A stretch of DNA of 64,000 nucleotides from Williamsia maris (GCF_024171815.1 NZ_JAMTCJ010000001.1:1357027-1421026); one strand, 5' to 3'; counted from the first letter of the stretch, positions 1 to 8,749 are shown. Notes: generated by a model not told the origin, from the sequence alone. Numbers and translations are program-made.

Positions 1-1
1 G

Positions 2-208
2 ATCAAGGAGCTCAAAGACCAGGTGTCAAAGGACATCTCGCCGATCGCCAAGCCGCGTGAGATCTACGTCGTGCCGGAACTGCCCAAGACCCGCAGCGGT
101 AAGATCATGCGACGACTGCTCAAGGACGTGGCCGAGGGACGCGAGCTCGGGGACACCTCGACCCTCGTCGACCCGACTGTCTTCGAGAACATCCGCAAGA
201 AGAAGTAG
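2..208 (+). CDS. acs: Acetyl-CoA synthetase, C-terminal fragment (5' end outside the window)
   Basis: Only the last 68 residues are present; the reading frame is open from base 2. The fragment contains the end of the AMP-ligase C-terminal domain, including [16 protein letters not shown], which carries the family's catalytic and acetylation-regulated lysine in the SGK motif. The full enzyme makes acetyl-CoA from acetate, ATP and CoA in the cytoplasm. The last residues ([17 protein letters not shown]) are typical of actinobacterial Acs. The neighbouring holin-like and EphE-like genes match the acs neighbourhood of mycobacteria, which supports Acs over another AMP ligase. Confidence 0.9.
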   Translation: MKELKDQVSKDISPIAKPREIYVVPELPKTRSGKIMRRLLKDVAEGRELGDTSTLVDPTVFENIRKKK

Positions 209-215
209 TGGCACG

Positions 216-251
216 GAGCTCGGCTGCTGACGTGGTTCAGCAGTCGAGCTC
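216..251. terminator. Hairpin between the convergent acs and lipoprotein genes
   Basis: A 15-bp stem (216-230 with 237-251) with one G-T wobble and a 6-base loop lies between the two stop codons and overlaps the end of the minus-strand gene. There is no strong T tract, as is common for actinobacterial terminators. It could serve both strands. Confidence 0.5.
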
Positions 252-752
252 GACGGTCACGGTGACCGCGCCGGTGTCCGCGGCCACGACACCGTCGGTG
301 TCGGTGAACCGCCCGAGATCGGCGATACCGGGGAAGTACCCGACGTCGCCGTAGTACAGGACGAGCACCCGGTCGGGGGCGTAGTAGCCCAGCGTTCCCG
401 GTCCGGGGTCGGCACCGGCGGGCATGCCGGTCATCGGCAGCGCCGGGATCTCCGCGGTCTTCTCGACACGGCCGTAGTCGGTGGCGTCCGCCGTGATCGG
501 CAGCCGGTCACGCAGCGCACGCGCCGCGGGGCTCGCATTGAGCGACCCCGTCAGCGCTGTCGCTCCGAAGCGGATGCGGATCGGGGTGGTGGATGCGTCT
601 GCGTTCGTGCATGTTCGAGGTGTGCCGGCGGCGGGCGTCGACGTGCTCGGGCTCGTCGGGTCGGGTTGCGCGACGTCGGATCCAGATCCGGACGCGCACG
701 CGCCGACCGCGAACACAGCGGCAAGAACGGCGGCAGATCCGTTGGCCCGCAG
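237..752 (-). CDS. Putative lipoprotein with a cyclophilin-like fold domain
   Basis: The frame encodes a short hydrophobic segment ending in a lipobox-like VGAC, a Ser/Thr/Pro-rich linker, and a C-terminal domain with GTLGYYAPDRVLVLYYGD followed by GYFPGIADLGRF. That pattern is typical of the bacterial cyclophilin-like fold family (PF18050 type). These are predicted exported lipid-anchored proteins of unknown activity. The start is uncertain: no ATG, GTG or TTG gives a good signal peptide, and CTG at 752, four bases after the upstream SDR stop, fits best. The gene is probably co-transcribed with the SDR. Confidence 0.6.
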   Translation of the reverse strand: MRANGSAAVLAAVFAVGACASGSGSDVAQPDPTSPSTSTPAAGTPRTCTNADASTTPIRIRFGATALTGSLNASPAARALRDRLPITADATDYGRVEKTAEIPALPMTGMPAGADPGPGTLGYYAPDRVLVLYYGDVGYFPGIADLGRFTDTDGVVAADTGAVTVTVELDC

Positions 753-754
753 GC

Positions 755-1522
755 CTACAGCCCCACGGTCTGGCCGCCGTCGACCACCATCGCGTGCCCG
801 ATGGTGAAGGCAGCGAGCGGCGAACACAGCCAGAGCACCGCGGAGGCGATCTCCTCGGGCCTGCCCATACGGCCGATGGGCTCCTGGGCGATGACCCGCG
901 CCCGTCCCTCCGGGGTGCCGCCGGAGAACCGGTCCATCATGGGGGTGTCGATGATGCCCGGGCAGATCGCGTTGATCCGCACCCCCCGATCGGCGTAGTC
1001 GAGTGCGGCGGACTTCGTCATCCCCAGCATCCCGTGTTTGGCTGCGGCATAGGCGCTCTGACCACGGATCCCGATCACCCCGGCGCCCGAGGCGGTGTTG
1101 ACGATCGCGCCGCGACCGTTCGCGAGCATCAGAGGGATCTCGTGCTTCATGGACAGGAACGTGCCGCGGAGGTCCACGTCGATGACACGGTCGAAGTCGG
1201 CGGCGGTGATGTCGGCCAGGGCGGTCACCGGCTGCTCGACACCGGCGTTGTTGAACGCGATGTCGAGGCGACCGAACTCGTCGACGGTCGCCCTGAGTGC
1301 GCTCGCGATCGATTCGGCGTCGGTCACGTCGCAGTACACCGACAGGGCCCGTCCGCCCGCACCACGAACAAGGTCGGCCGTCTCCTCCGTCGACCCGTCG
1401 TCGACGCCGGTGCACACCACCGATGCCCCCTGTTCGGCGAACGCGACGGCCGTCGCCCGACCGATACCGGTACCGGCGCCGGTGATGAACACGACGCGGT
1501 CTGAGAACTGATGATCTGTCAT
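755..1522 (-). CDS. Short-chain dehydrogenase/reductase (classical SDR)
   Basis: At 255 residues this is a typical classical SDR. The Rossmann nucleotide-binding motif TGAGTGIG (about residues 14-21), the NNAG structural motif (91-94), and the catalytic Ser145, Tyr158 and Lys162 are all present, followed by PGIIDTPM and the C-terminal VVDGGQTV. It should be an NAD(P)-dependent oxidoreductase acting on an alcohol or ketone; the substrate cannot be read from sequence. A regulator gene diverges from its 5' side, so local control is likely. Confidence 0.9.
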   Translation of the reverse strand: MTDHQFSDRVVFITGAGTGIGRATAVAFAEQGASVVCTGVDDGSTEETADLVRGAGGRALSVYCDVTDAESIASALRATVDEFGRLDIAFNNAGVEQPVTALADITAADFDRVIDVDLRGTFLSMKHEIPLMLANGRGAIVNTASGAGVIGIRGQSAYAAAKHGMLGMTKSAALDYADRGVRINAICPGIIDTPMMDRFSGGTPEGRARVIAQEPIGRMGRPEEIASAVLWLCSPLAAFTIGHAMVVDGGQTVGL

Positions 1523-1622
1523 GTCCCCACCACAGCACCGGATGCGCGCGTGCGGGAGTCCTCCTCGATGGAGGCACGCACAGGGACCCCCACCACCGCG
1601 GATCCCCGACTACCGTCGCAGT

Positions 1623-2516
1623 GTGGGCGTCGACAACAAGGCGGAGGTACGGGATTTCCTGACCTCGCGCCGAGCCAAGCTCTCGCCCGAGGTGGTCGGG
1701 CTCCCCGCCGGGACGAACCGTCGGGTCGCCGGACTGCGTCGCAGTGAGGTGGCCGTGCTGGCCGGGGTCAGCGTGGAGTACTACACACGCCTGGAACGGG
1801 GCTCGATCAGCGGCGCATCCCCGGAGATCCTCGACGCACTGGCGCGTGCGCTGCTCCTCGACGACGCCGAACGCGCCCACCTGTTCGACCTCGCCCACGC
1901 GGCCAGTCCGGTCGCCCGCCCGCCCCGGCGACGCACCACGACGTCGTGGAAGGCGCACGAGAGCCTGCAGTGGACGCTGGACGCGATCACCGCCGGACCG
2001 GCGTTCGTCCGCAACGGACGCATGGACGTCCTCGCGGTCAACCCGCTCGCGCGAGCCTTCTACGACGAGGTGTTCGACATGCCGGGGCAGCTGCCGAACA
2101 TCGCGCGCTACACCTTCCTCGACGAGCGGGCCGCCATCTTCTACCCGGACTGGGACCTGTTCGCCGAGGTCACGGTGTCGATCCTCCGCACCGAGGCAGC
2201 CCGCGACCCGCACAACAAGGAACTACACGACCTCATCGGTGAACTGTCCACCCGCAGTGACGATTTCCGTCGGCAGTGGGGCAGGCACGATGTCCGCCAC
2301 CACGGCACCGGCTCCAAGAGCTTCCACCACCGGGTGGTCGGCGAGATGACCCTGGCCTACGAGGGCCTCGAGATGGCCGCCGAACCCGGACTCACCCTGA
2401 CCATCTATGCGGCTGCCCCGGGATCGTCGTCGGAGCAGGCGCTACGTCTCTTGTCCTCGTGGGCGGCAACCGAATTCGCCGGCGAGACCGAACAGCGGGC
2501 CGCGCACCGCGACTGA
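1623..2516 (+). CDS. XRE-family regulator with MmyB-like ligand-binding domain
   Basis: The N-terminal helix-turn-helix (LPAGTNRRVAGLRRSEVAVL, then VSVEYYTRLERG) is followed by a long C-terminal domain with TWSLQ-like, AVNPLARAFYDEVF and FYPDWDLFAEVTVSILR segments. This is the MmyB-like architecture common in actinobacterial repressors paired with a divergent SDR. GTG at 1623 is preferred because the frame upstream encodes only low-complexity sequence. The protein probably controls the divergent SDR in response to a small molecule. The 100-base gap between the genes contains an imperfect inverted repeat around CCTCC/GGAGG (about 1558-1575). Confidence 0.88.
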   Translation: MGVDNKAEVRDFLTSRRAKLSPEVVGLPAGTNRRVAGLRRSEVAVLAGVSVEYYTRLERGSISGASPEILDALARALLLDDAERAHLFDLAHAASPVARPPRRRTTTSWKAHESLQWTLDAITAGPAFVRNGRMDVLAVNPLARAFYDEVFDMPGQLPNIARYTFLDERAAIFYPDWDLFAEVTVSILRTEAARDPHNKELHDLIGELSTRSDDFRRQWGRHDVRHHGTGSKSFHHRVVGEMTLAYEGLEMAAEPGLTLTIYAAAPGSSSEQALRLLSSWAATEFAGETEQRAAHRD

Positions 2517-2518
2517 TC

Positions 2519-2935
2519 TCAGCGTCCGTCCCGGTCAGGGGCGAACTCGGACAGCTGGGCGGTCAGCTCGCGCGCGTAATCGAGCTGGGTGCTCAACTTC
2601 TCGCACGCCTGCGTCGCCCGGGTGTGACATCCGGCGAGATAGTCGGTCGCCGCGGCTTTCTCGGTGGCCGTGGCGTCCGGATCGTCGAGCGCCGCGAGTG
2701 ATTCGAGCAGCGACCGCATCTCGTCGAGCGTGAAGCCCAGCGGCTTCATCCGGCGGATCGCGAGGAGTCGGTCGATGTCATCGGCGGTGTAGAGCCGGAA
2801 GCCGCCGGCCGATCGCGCCGACGGCACGACGAGCCCCACCTCGTCGTAGTGCCGGATCGTCTTGATCGACAGCGCGGTTCGCTCGGCCACCTCGCCGATC
2901 TGCAGATGCGCCCCGGTGTTGTCAGTGTCCGGCAC
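2519..2935 (-). CDS. MerR-family transcriptional regulator
   Basis: A 138-residue protein with the MerR winged helix at the N-terminus (LQIGEVAERTALSIKTIRHY, GLVVPSARSAGGFRLY) and a C-terminal dimerisation coiled coil. No conserved metal-binding cysteine pattern is seen; Cys124 and Cys130-region residues do not match MerR, CueR or SoxR. Its start lies 14 bases inside the end of the upstream SulP gene, so the two are translated together and it probably regulates that operon. It ends two bases from the convergent XRE gene. Confidence 0.88.
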   Translation of the reverse strand: MPDTDNTGAHLQIGEVAERTALSIKTIRHYDEVGLVVPSARSAGGFRLYTADDIDRLLAIRRMKPLGFTLDEMRSLLESLAALDDPDATATEKAAATDYLAGCHTRATQACEKLSTQLDYARELTAQLSEFAPDRDGR

Positions 2936-4430
2936 CGAGTTGTCCGCTCAAGAGGTCGTGGCGCTCGGCGCTGTGGTCATCGAGACCGATGATGCTGACC
3001 GTCTTGCCCTTTGCCGCATATTTACCGGTGATCGCATCGAGGGTGGCGACGGTGGAGGCATCCCACACGTGGGCGTCACTGAGGTCGATCACCACGTTCT
3101 CGGGATCGCCGACATAGTCGAACTGGTAGATCAGATCGTTGCTGGAGGCGAAGAACAGCTCGCCCCGCACGGCGTAGACACGGGTGTCCTCATCGGGATG
3201 CGCGATGTCGACGACTTCGGTCATGTGAGCGACACGACGTGCGAAAAGCACCATGGCGGTCAGCGTTCCGGCACCGACCCCGTAGGCGAGGTTCCCGGTG
3301 GGAACCGTCACCGCGACGGTCGCGAGCATCACCAGCGTCTCGCTCTTGGGCATCCGATTCAACGTCGACGGCGTGATGCTGTGCCAGTCGAACGTGCCGA
3401 CGGAGACCATGACCATCACCGCGACCAGCGCCGCCATCGGGATCAGCGCCACGATGTCGCCGAGCCCGACCACCAGGATCAACAGGAACACCCCGGCGAG
3501 GAACGTCGAGATCCGGGTACGCGCACCGGACACCTTCACGTTGATCATCGTCTGACCGATCATCGCGCACCCGCCCAGACCGCCGAAGAAGCCGGTCACG
3601 ATGTTCGCGATGCCCTGTCCGGTGCTCTCACGGGTCTTGTCGGAATGGGTGTCGGTGATGTCGTCGACGAACTTGGCCGTCATCAGCGATTCGAGCAGCC
3701 CGACGATCGCCATGGTCAGTGCGTACGGCGCGATGATCGACAGCGTGTGCCAGGTGTACGGCACATCCGGGATGAGGAAGGACGGCAGGTTCGACGGCAG
3801 CTTCCCCTCGTCACCCACGTTGGGAACGTTGTTCCAGCCGAACACGATCGTCGCGCCGGTGAGCAGCACGATGGCGACCAACGGCGCCGGGACGACCGAA
3901 CTCACCCGGGGGAGGAACACCATGATCGCGATACCGACGGCGACCAGCGGGTACACCAGCCACGGGACGCCGATGAGGTGGGTGAGCTGCGAGATGAAGA
4001 TCAGGATCGCGAGAGCGTTGACGAATCCGACCATCACGCTGCGCGGGATGAAGCGCATCAGCTTGGCCACACCGAGCAGAGACAACACGATCTGCAGGAT
4101 CCCGGCCAGGATCACCGCCGCGATCAAGTAGTCGAGACCGTGGTCCTTGACCAACGGCGCGACGACGAGGGCGACCGCGCCGGTCGCCGCGGAGATCATC
4201 GCCGGGCGTCCACCGACGATCGCGATGGTCACCGCCATGGTGAACGACGCGAACAGGCCGATCTTCGGATCGACGCCGGCGATGATCGAGAACGAGATCG
4301 CCTCCGGGATCAGCGCGAGCGCGACGACGAGTCCGGCGAGCACCTCTGTCCGGAGTCGGGCGGGCGAGCGCAGTGCCAGGCGGACCGACTGTTCCTGCGC
4401 CGGGGTGACCGGCTTCGCGGACGATGTCAT
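2922..4430 (-). CDS. SulP-family anion transporter with STAS domain
   Basis: The 502-residue protein has about ten to twelve membrane segments (residues 30-400) with the SulP signature around ALALIPEAISFSIIAGVDP and GRPAMISAATGAVALVVAP. A cytoplasmic STAS domain follows near 430-495 (VIDLSDAHVWDASTVATL). SulP proteins move sulfate, bicarbonate or other anions; the substrate is unresolved here. The overlap with the downstream MerR gene points to a regulated two-gene operon. Confidence 0.92.
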   Translation of the reverse strand: MTSSAKPVTPAQEQSVRLALRSPARLRTEVLAGLVVALALIPEAISFSIIAGVDPKIGLFASFTMAVTIAIVGGRPAMISAATGAVALVVAPLVKDHGLDYLIAAVILAGILQIVLSLLGVAKLMRFIPRSVMVGFVNALAILIFISQLTHLIGVPWLVYPLVAVGIAIMVFLPRVSSVVPAPLVAIVLLTGATIVFGWNNVPNVGDEGKLPSNLPSFLIPDVPYTWHTLSIIAPYALTMAIVGLLESLMTAKFVDDITDTHSDKTRESTGQGIANIVTGFFGGLGGCAMIGQTMINVKVSGARTRISTFLAGVFLLILVVGLGDIVALIPMAALVAVMVMVSVGTFDWHSITPSTLNRMPKSETLVMLATVAVTVPTGNLAYGVGAGTLTAMVLFARRVAHMTEVVDIAHPDEDTRVYAVRGELFFASSNDLIYQFDYVGDPENVVIDLSDAHVWDASTVATLDAITGKYAAKGKTVSIIGLDDHSAERHDLLSGQLGAGH

Positions 4431-4563
4431 TGCAGGAACCCTACCCTCCCCGGAGGGGAGAGTTGACCACGTCGCCTCGGCGTCAAGAACCCGTTAAGGT
4501 TGTCCACGGTGCGCCGGGAAGTCTGGTCGGCAACAGTTTTGTCGACCCACGACCCCGAAGGAT

Positions 4564-5772
4564 CTGCTCATAAACGCCCCGAAGATCTCCCCGCCGTCGC
4601 CCACCGAGTTCGTCCGCTACCTACGGACCGAGACGTTCGGCGGGATGGTCCTGCTCGCCGCGGCCGCCGTCGCCTTGCTCTGGGCGAACTCCCCCTGGTC
4701 CGACGCCTACCTCTCACTGCGCGACGCACACGTGGGCACCGACGTCCTGGGCCTCGACCTCACCGTCGGACACTGGGCGCAGGAGGGGCTGCTCGCGGTG
4801 TTCTTCTTCGTCGCCGGCCTCGAACTCAAACGCGAGATCGTGCTCGGCGAGCTGTCCGCGTTCAAACAGGCCATCCTCCCGGTGGTTGCTGCGGTCGGCG
4901 GCGTCGTCATCCCGATCCTCATCTGTCTCGCGATCGGCTGGGGCACAACGGGAATCGAGAAGGCCTGGGCCATCCCGGCAGCCACCGACATCGCCTTCGC
5001 GTTGGGAGTCCTGGCGCTGGTGGGTTCCCGGGTCCCGTCGGGGGCGCGGGTGTTCCTGCTCGCGCTCGCCGTCGTCGACGACCTCATCGCCATCGCCATC
5101 ATCGCCGCGGTGTTCACCGACAGCCTCGATCTGGTGGCGCTCGCGATCGGCGCCGCGGCGATGGTGGCCTACTGGTTCTGCCAGCGCCGCAGGATCACCA
5201 GCCCCCTGGTCTACGTACCACTGGCCGTCATCACCTGGGTCGCCGTTTACAACGCAGGCATCCACGCCACGATCGCGGGCGTCGCCCTGGGCCTGCTCAC
5301 GCGCGTACGTCCCGACCCCGGCGAGGAATGCGCTCCCGGTGCGCGACTCGAGCATCGGCTCCAACCGATATCGGCGGCGATCTGCGTCCCGCTGTTCGCG
5401 TTGTTCGCCGCCGGCGTCCCGCTGAACGCGTCCATCGTCGGCGACCTCTTCGGCGACCGCATCGCGATCGGGATCATGGTCGGTCTCATCGTCGGCAAGA
5501 CCATCGGGATCTTCGGCGCCAGTTGGGTGCTCATCCGACTCGGCCTGGCCAGCCGACCGGACGGCTTCTTCACCAGAGACCTTCTGGCCGTGGCCATCCT
5601 GGGCGGCATCGGCTTCACCGTCAGCCTGCTCATCGCCGACCTCGCCCTGTCGCCCGCACAGGCCGAACTCGCCAAGGCCGCAGTCCTGCTCAGCTCGCTG
5701 GTCGCATCACTGCTCGGCGCGGCCGCGCTGATCCGACGCGGCCGCGTGCACAGCCGACTGCTCGACGACTAG
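4564..5772 (+). CDS. nhaA: Na+/H+ antiporter NhaA
   Basis: The protein matches NhaA along its length: FGGMVLLAAAAVALLWANSPW, GLELKREIVLGEL, WAIPAATDIAFALGVLALVGSRVP, and the ion-binding aspartate pair in ALAVVDDLIAIAI. It exchanges internal Na+ for H+ at the inner membrane. The start is a problem. The first ATG (4645) would remove the conserved FVRYLRTETFGG segment, the frame is open only from 4498, and no ATG, GTG or TTG lies between. CTG at 4564, or ATA at 4570 seven bases after AAGGA, are the remaining options; an upstream frameshift is also possible. Confidence 0.88.
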   Translation: MLINAPKISPPSPTEFVRYLRTETFGGMVLLAAAAVALLWANSPWSDAYLSLRDAHVGTDVLGLDLTVGHWAQEGLLAVFFFVAGLELKREIVLGELSAFKQAILPVVAAVGGVVIPILICLAIGWGTTGIEKAWAIPAATDIAFALGVLALVGSRVPSGARVFLLALAVVDDLIAIAIIAAVFTDSLDLVALAIGAAAMVAYWFCQRRRITSPLVYVPLAVITWVAVYNAGIHATIAGVALGLLTRVRPDPGEECAPGARLEHRLQPISAAICVPLFALFAAGVPLNASIVGDLFGDRIAIGIMVGLIVGKTIGIFGASWVLIRLGLASRPDGFFTRDLLAVAILGGIGFTVSLLIADLALSPAQAELAKAAVLLSSLVASLLGAAALIRRGRVHSRLLDD

Positions 5773-5799
5773 GCGACATCACCACCAGGCCGGTCGCCT
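5771..5799. terminator. Possible hairpin after nhaA
   Basis: AGGCGAC (5771-5777) can pair with GTCGCCT (5793-5799) across a 15-base loop, between the nhaA stop and the end of the convergent SRPBCC gene. The stem is only 7 bp, so this is tentative. Confidence 0.3.
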
Positions 5800-6302
5800 C
5801 AGGAGAGGTCGGCGAAGTGCTTGACGGTGTCGGTGCGCAGCGTCGACAGCAGCGGTGCGGCCGCCGCCGAGGTCCCGGGCAGCCTGGCCGCCGGACCCGC
5901 GAGCTCGATGGCGAAGGCCCACGTGAGCCGGCTGCCGTGCTCGGCGGGGACGATCTCGGTCATCTCCCCGAACCGTCGCAGGCTCGGGACGTTGGACTCC
6001 ACGACGCGAAAAGCGTTGCGGTAGCGGCCCGCTCCCGGATCCTCGGTCCAGTCGAAGAAGTACTCCGACAGGTGCAGGCCGCCGGGGGCCAGGACAGCAG
6101 AGCGGGTGGTCCCGACACCGTAGGGGGCATCGGAGGTGAAGGTGATCTTCTTGATCAGCCGGCACCAGTCGAGGGTGTTCTGCCTGCTGAACTCGGCCCA
6201 CGCGCCCGCCGGGGAGATGGGCAGGTCGACGCTGAACCGGTAGGCGATCGGGGCGGAGTCGAAGAAGTCCAGTTCGAACGGTTCCAGGGTGTGGGTGGCC
6301 AT
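5799..6302 (-). CDS. SRPBCC-family (polyketide cyclase/START-like) protein
   Basis: A 167-residue protein with the SRPBCC pattern: an N-terminal strand (APIAYRFSVDLPISPAGAWAEF), a central GTTRSAVL segment, EYFFDWTEDPGAGRY, and a C-terminal amphipathic helix ending KHFADL. The family forms a hydrophobic ligand-binding cavity; the ligand is unknown. It follows BenE on the same strand after 44 bases, so co-transcription is possible. The START-like fold is inferred from the pattern alone. Confidence 0.75.
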   Translation of the reverse strand: MATHTLEPFELDFFDSAPIAYRFSVDLPISPAGAWAEFSRQNTLDWCRLIKKITFTSDAPYGVGTTRSAVLAPGGLHLSEYFFDWTEDPGAGRYRNAFRVVESNVPSLRRFGEMTEIVPAEHGSRLTWAFAIELAGPAARLPGTSAAAAPLLSTLRTDTVKHFADLS

Positions 6303-6346
6303 CGCGCACGCTCCTCGGTGATCAGACGGTCGGGTCGGTGCCGAGC

Positions 6347-7576
6347 CTAGTGCTCAGAGGTCGCGACAACGCGGGGTCGCAGGACCACGTAGACGACGAT
6401 CCCGACGACCAACGCCCAGAACGCGGAGCCGATCCCGACGAACGCCGTGCCCGACGCGGCCACCACGAAGGTCGCGACGGCCGCCGTCCGGTGCTGCGTC
6501 GACCCGCCGTCGGAGCCCACCGCGGCCGCGATCGCCGACCCCAGCGTGGCCAGCAGCGCCACCCCGGCCACGGCCTGCACCACCCCGGCGGGCGCGAGGA
6601 CGACGAGCGTGGCCATCGCGGCCGAGGCGGCCCCGAGCACGAGGTAGCTGACACCGCCCGCGACCGCGGCGACCCATCGGCGCCCCCGATCGGGGTCGGC
6701 CTGGGGACCTGCGGCCAGCGCGGCGCTGATCGCCGCCAGGTTCATCACGTGCCCACCGAACCCGGCGCCGAGCACCGTCCCGAGACCGGTCACCGACATC
6801 GACGCCCGCCACGGCACCCGGTATCCGAACGAGGTCATGATCGCGACCCCTGGGACGTTCTGCGCGGCCATCGTCACGATGTAGAGCGGGATGGCCAGGC
6901 CGGTCACGGCCTGGAACGTCCAGTGCGGCATGGTCCAGACCGGTTGCGGCACCAGCGACGCGGCGTCGACGTGCGAGCCCGCCCGGATCACCTCGACCAC
7001 GATGACCACCGCGGCGACACCGAACGCGCCCGGCACCGCCCACCGCGGGGCCCACCGCAGCAGCACCAACCAGCTGAGCAGGATCGGCGCGATCACGGCC
7101 GGGTCGTGGGCCAGCGCGGTCACCGGTGCCAGACACAGCGGGAGCAGGACCCCGGCCAGCATCGCCTGGGCGACCGGCATCGGGATCCGCCCGATGAGGT
7201 CCGACAGTCCCGACCACAGGCCGGTGATCACGATCAGCACTCCGACGACGACGAAGGCACCGACCGCGGCGGGCCAGCCACCGGCCACCACCCCCGTCGT
7301 CGCCAGCAGCGCGGCGCCTGGCGTGGACCACGCCAGGACCACCGGGATCCGGTGTCGTAGCGACAGCACGATCATCCCGACGGCCTGCAGCAGGCAGACC
7401 GCGAGCAGCCCGGACGCGGCCTGCGCCGGTGATGCACCCACCGCGCGCAGACCGGCGAGCACCACGGTGAAGGAACTGGTGAAGCCGACGACGGCCGAGA
7501 CGACCCCCGCGCCGATCGGTACGGACAGACCGACCCGGTCGACGGTGTCGACGTCATCGGGCGGGTTGTCGGGCAC
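6347..7576 (-). CDS. benE: BenE-family benzoate/H+ symporter-like transporter
   Basis: The 409-residue protein is almost entirely hydrophobic, with about ten to twelve membrane segments and the BenE signature: AVVGFTSSFTVVLAGLRAVGAS near the N-terminus, VVLAWSTPGAALLATTGV, and PMPVAQAMLAGVLLPLCLAP. Family members import aromatic acids such as benzoate with protons. No aromatic catabolic genes are adjacent, so the substrate is open. A divergent cupin-type XRE regulator and a two-site operator (7624-7655) lie at its 5' end, which suggests direct control. Confidence 0.88.
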   Translation of the reverse strand: MPDNPPDDVDTVDRVGLSVPIGAGVVSAVVGFTSSFTVVLAGLRAVGASPAQAASGLLAVCLLQAVGMIVLSLRHRIPVVLAWSTPGAALLATTGVVAGGWPAAVGAFVVVGVLIVITGLWSGLSDLIGRIPMPVAQAMLAGVLLPLCLAPVTALAHDPAVIAPILLSWLVLLRWAPRWAVPGAFGVAAVVIVVEVIRAGSHVDAASLVPQPVWTMPHWTFQAVTGLAIPLYIVTMAAQNVPGVAIMTSFGYRVPWRASMSVTGLGTVLGAGFGGHVMNLAAISAALAAGPQADPDRGRRWVAAVAGGVSYLVLGAASAAMATLVVLAPAGVVQAVAGVALLATLGSAIAAAVGSDGGSTQHRTAAVATFVVAASGTAFVGIGSAFWALVVGIVVYVVLRPRVVATSEH

Positions 7577-7623
7577 GGCACACCTTCTACTCGGGCGGTT
7601 TCGTCCACCGCGGCCCGATGGTC

Positions 7624-7655
7624 GTTCCGCAAACAGAACGTTCTGGATACGGAAC
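7624..7655. promoter_or_regulatory. Two abutting GTTC-N8-GAAC operator sites
   Basis: The benE/XRE gap contains GTTC-N8-GAAC twice back to back (7624-7639 and 7640-7655). The inner arms meet as the perfect 10-base palindrome AGAACGTTCT (7635-7644), and the outer arms form GTTCCG/CGGAAC around the same centre. It is probably the binding site of the neighbouring XRE-cupin regulator and lies 20 bases before its start codon. Confidence 0.65.
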
Positions 7656-7675
7656 GTAGCACGTAGGCTCGGGCC

Positions 7676-8215
7676 ATGGCAGCGGGTTCGGCGTCGGTCG
7701 AGATCGGGCGACGCGTCCGTGCGCTGCGGGCCGAGCGCGGCCTGAGCCTGTCCGAGCTCGCCCGCAGATCATCCGTCGGCAAGGGGTCGCTGTCGGAGAT
7801 CGAGACCGGGCAGCGCAACCCGACCATCGAGACGCTCTACGCGCTGTGCGCCCCGCTCGGAGTGGCGATGTCCGCGCTGATCGGAACCCTGCAGGTCCGC
7901 ACCAGCAGCGGCGGGATGGTGTCGACGACGCTCGACGTGCGCGAGCTGCCGGACTCGACCGTCGAGGTGTTCCGATTGCAGTACGAGGCCGGGGCCGACC
8001 ACACCTCCCCCGCCCACGTCGCCGGTGTCACCGAACATCTGACCGTGGTCGCCGGTCGTCTTCTGGTCGGCCCGGTCGACGCCCTGCGGACCGTCGGTGC
8101 GGGCGAGTCGACGAGCTGGGAGAGCGACCGGCCGCATCGATACAGCGCGACCGAGGGTGCCGCCGAGGCGGTCGTCGTCATAGTCACGCCCCGGCATGGC
8201 ACGATGAGCGCGTAG
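7676..8215 (+). CDS. XRE-family regulator with C-terminal cupin domain
   Basis: Residues about 10-65 form an XRE helix-turn-helix (RRVRALRAERGLSLSELARR, SVGKGSLSEIETGQRNPTIE). The rest is a cupin domain (LQYEAGADHTSPAHVAGVTEHLTVVAG and a Trp-Glu-Ser-Asp-Arg-Pro-His segment). This architecture senses a small molecule through the cupin. It is divergent from benE and likely represses it and itself through the tandem GTTC-N8-GAAC sites. The ATG at 7676 is very close to the operator, so the leader is short. Confidence 0.9.
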   Translation: MAAGSASVEIGRRVRALRAERGLSLSELARRSSVGKGSLSEIETGQRNPTIETLYALCAPLGVAMSALIGTLQVRTSSGGMVSTTLDVRELPDSTVEVFRLQYEAGADHTSPAHVAGVTEHLTVVAGRLLVGPVDALRTVGAGESTSWESDRPHRYSATEGAAEAVVVIVTPRHGTMSA

Positions 8216-8236
8216 ACCGACAATGGAGGAGCAGCT

Positions 8237-8737
8237 GTGAGCCTGGACGACCGTGCCCGCGGAGATGTGGGCCGAAACGTTTCTGCCATCCCGCTGAGTG
8301 ACCCCCACGCGCCCGCCGAGCAGTCCGTCGGCGGACTCGTCAAGGACGCGACGACCCACATGTCGACCCTGTTCCGGTCGGAGCTCGAGCTCGCGAAGAC
8401 CGAGATCGTCGGCGAGGCCAAGAAGGCCGGCATCAGTGCGGCCCTGTTCATCGTCGCCGGTGCGATCGCGCTGTACGCCAGTTTCTTTTTCTTCTTCTTC
8501 CTCGCCGAACTGCTCGACGAATGGCTGCCGCGGTGGGCCGCGTTCGGGATCGTCTTCCTGATCCTGCTGGTCATCGCCATCGTCGCGGGCATCGTCGGCT
8601 TCGTCATCGTCAAGCGCATCCGTGGCCCGAAGAAGACCATCGACTCGGTCAAGGCCGTCCCGTCGGTGCTCCCCGGATCCGGCAAGGGCGCCCCGGCCGA
8701 CCTCCCCGGCGGCCTGGGTTCGGCGCCACGCGGTTGA
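8237..8737 (+). CDS. Actinobacterial holin-like (phage holin superfamily III) membrane protein
   Basis: A 166-residue protein with an N-terminal soluble region containing an amphipathic stretch (LVKDATTHMSTLFRSELELAKTE), two membrane helices (about 75-98 and 107-130) and a basic C-terminus. This is the Phage_holin_3_6 pattern of chromosomal actinobacterial proteins next to ephE (Rv3669 in M. tuberculosis). The GTG at 8237 has a strong GGAGGAG ribosome binding site. Six phenylalanines in a row (FFFFFF) sit in the first helix. The function is unknown; a lytic role is not implied. Confidence 0.8.
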   Translation: MSLDDRARGDVGRNVSAIPLSDPHAPAEQSVGGLVKDATTHMSTLFRSELELAKTEIVGEAKKAGISAALFIVAGAIALYASFFFFFFLAELLDEWLPRWAAFGIVFLILLVIAIVAGIVGFVIVKRIRGPKKTIDSVKAVPSVLPGSGKGAPADLPGGLGSAPRG

Positions 8738-8749
8738 TCCGCCTCCGCT

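Noticed and set aside
1521..1622. Extended N-terminus for the XRE/MmyB-like regulator
   Set aside because: The added residues are low-complexity Pro/Arg sequence that would overlap the divergent SDR start; GTG 1623 is the better start.
8466..8500. Phage lysis module suggested by the holin-like protein
   Set aside because: This holin-like family is chromosomal in actinobacteria beside ephE, and no endolysin or other phage gene is nearby.
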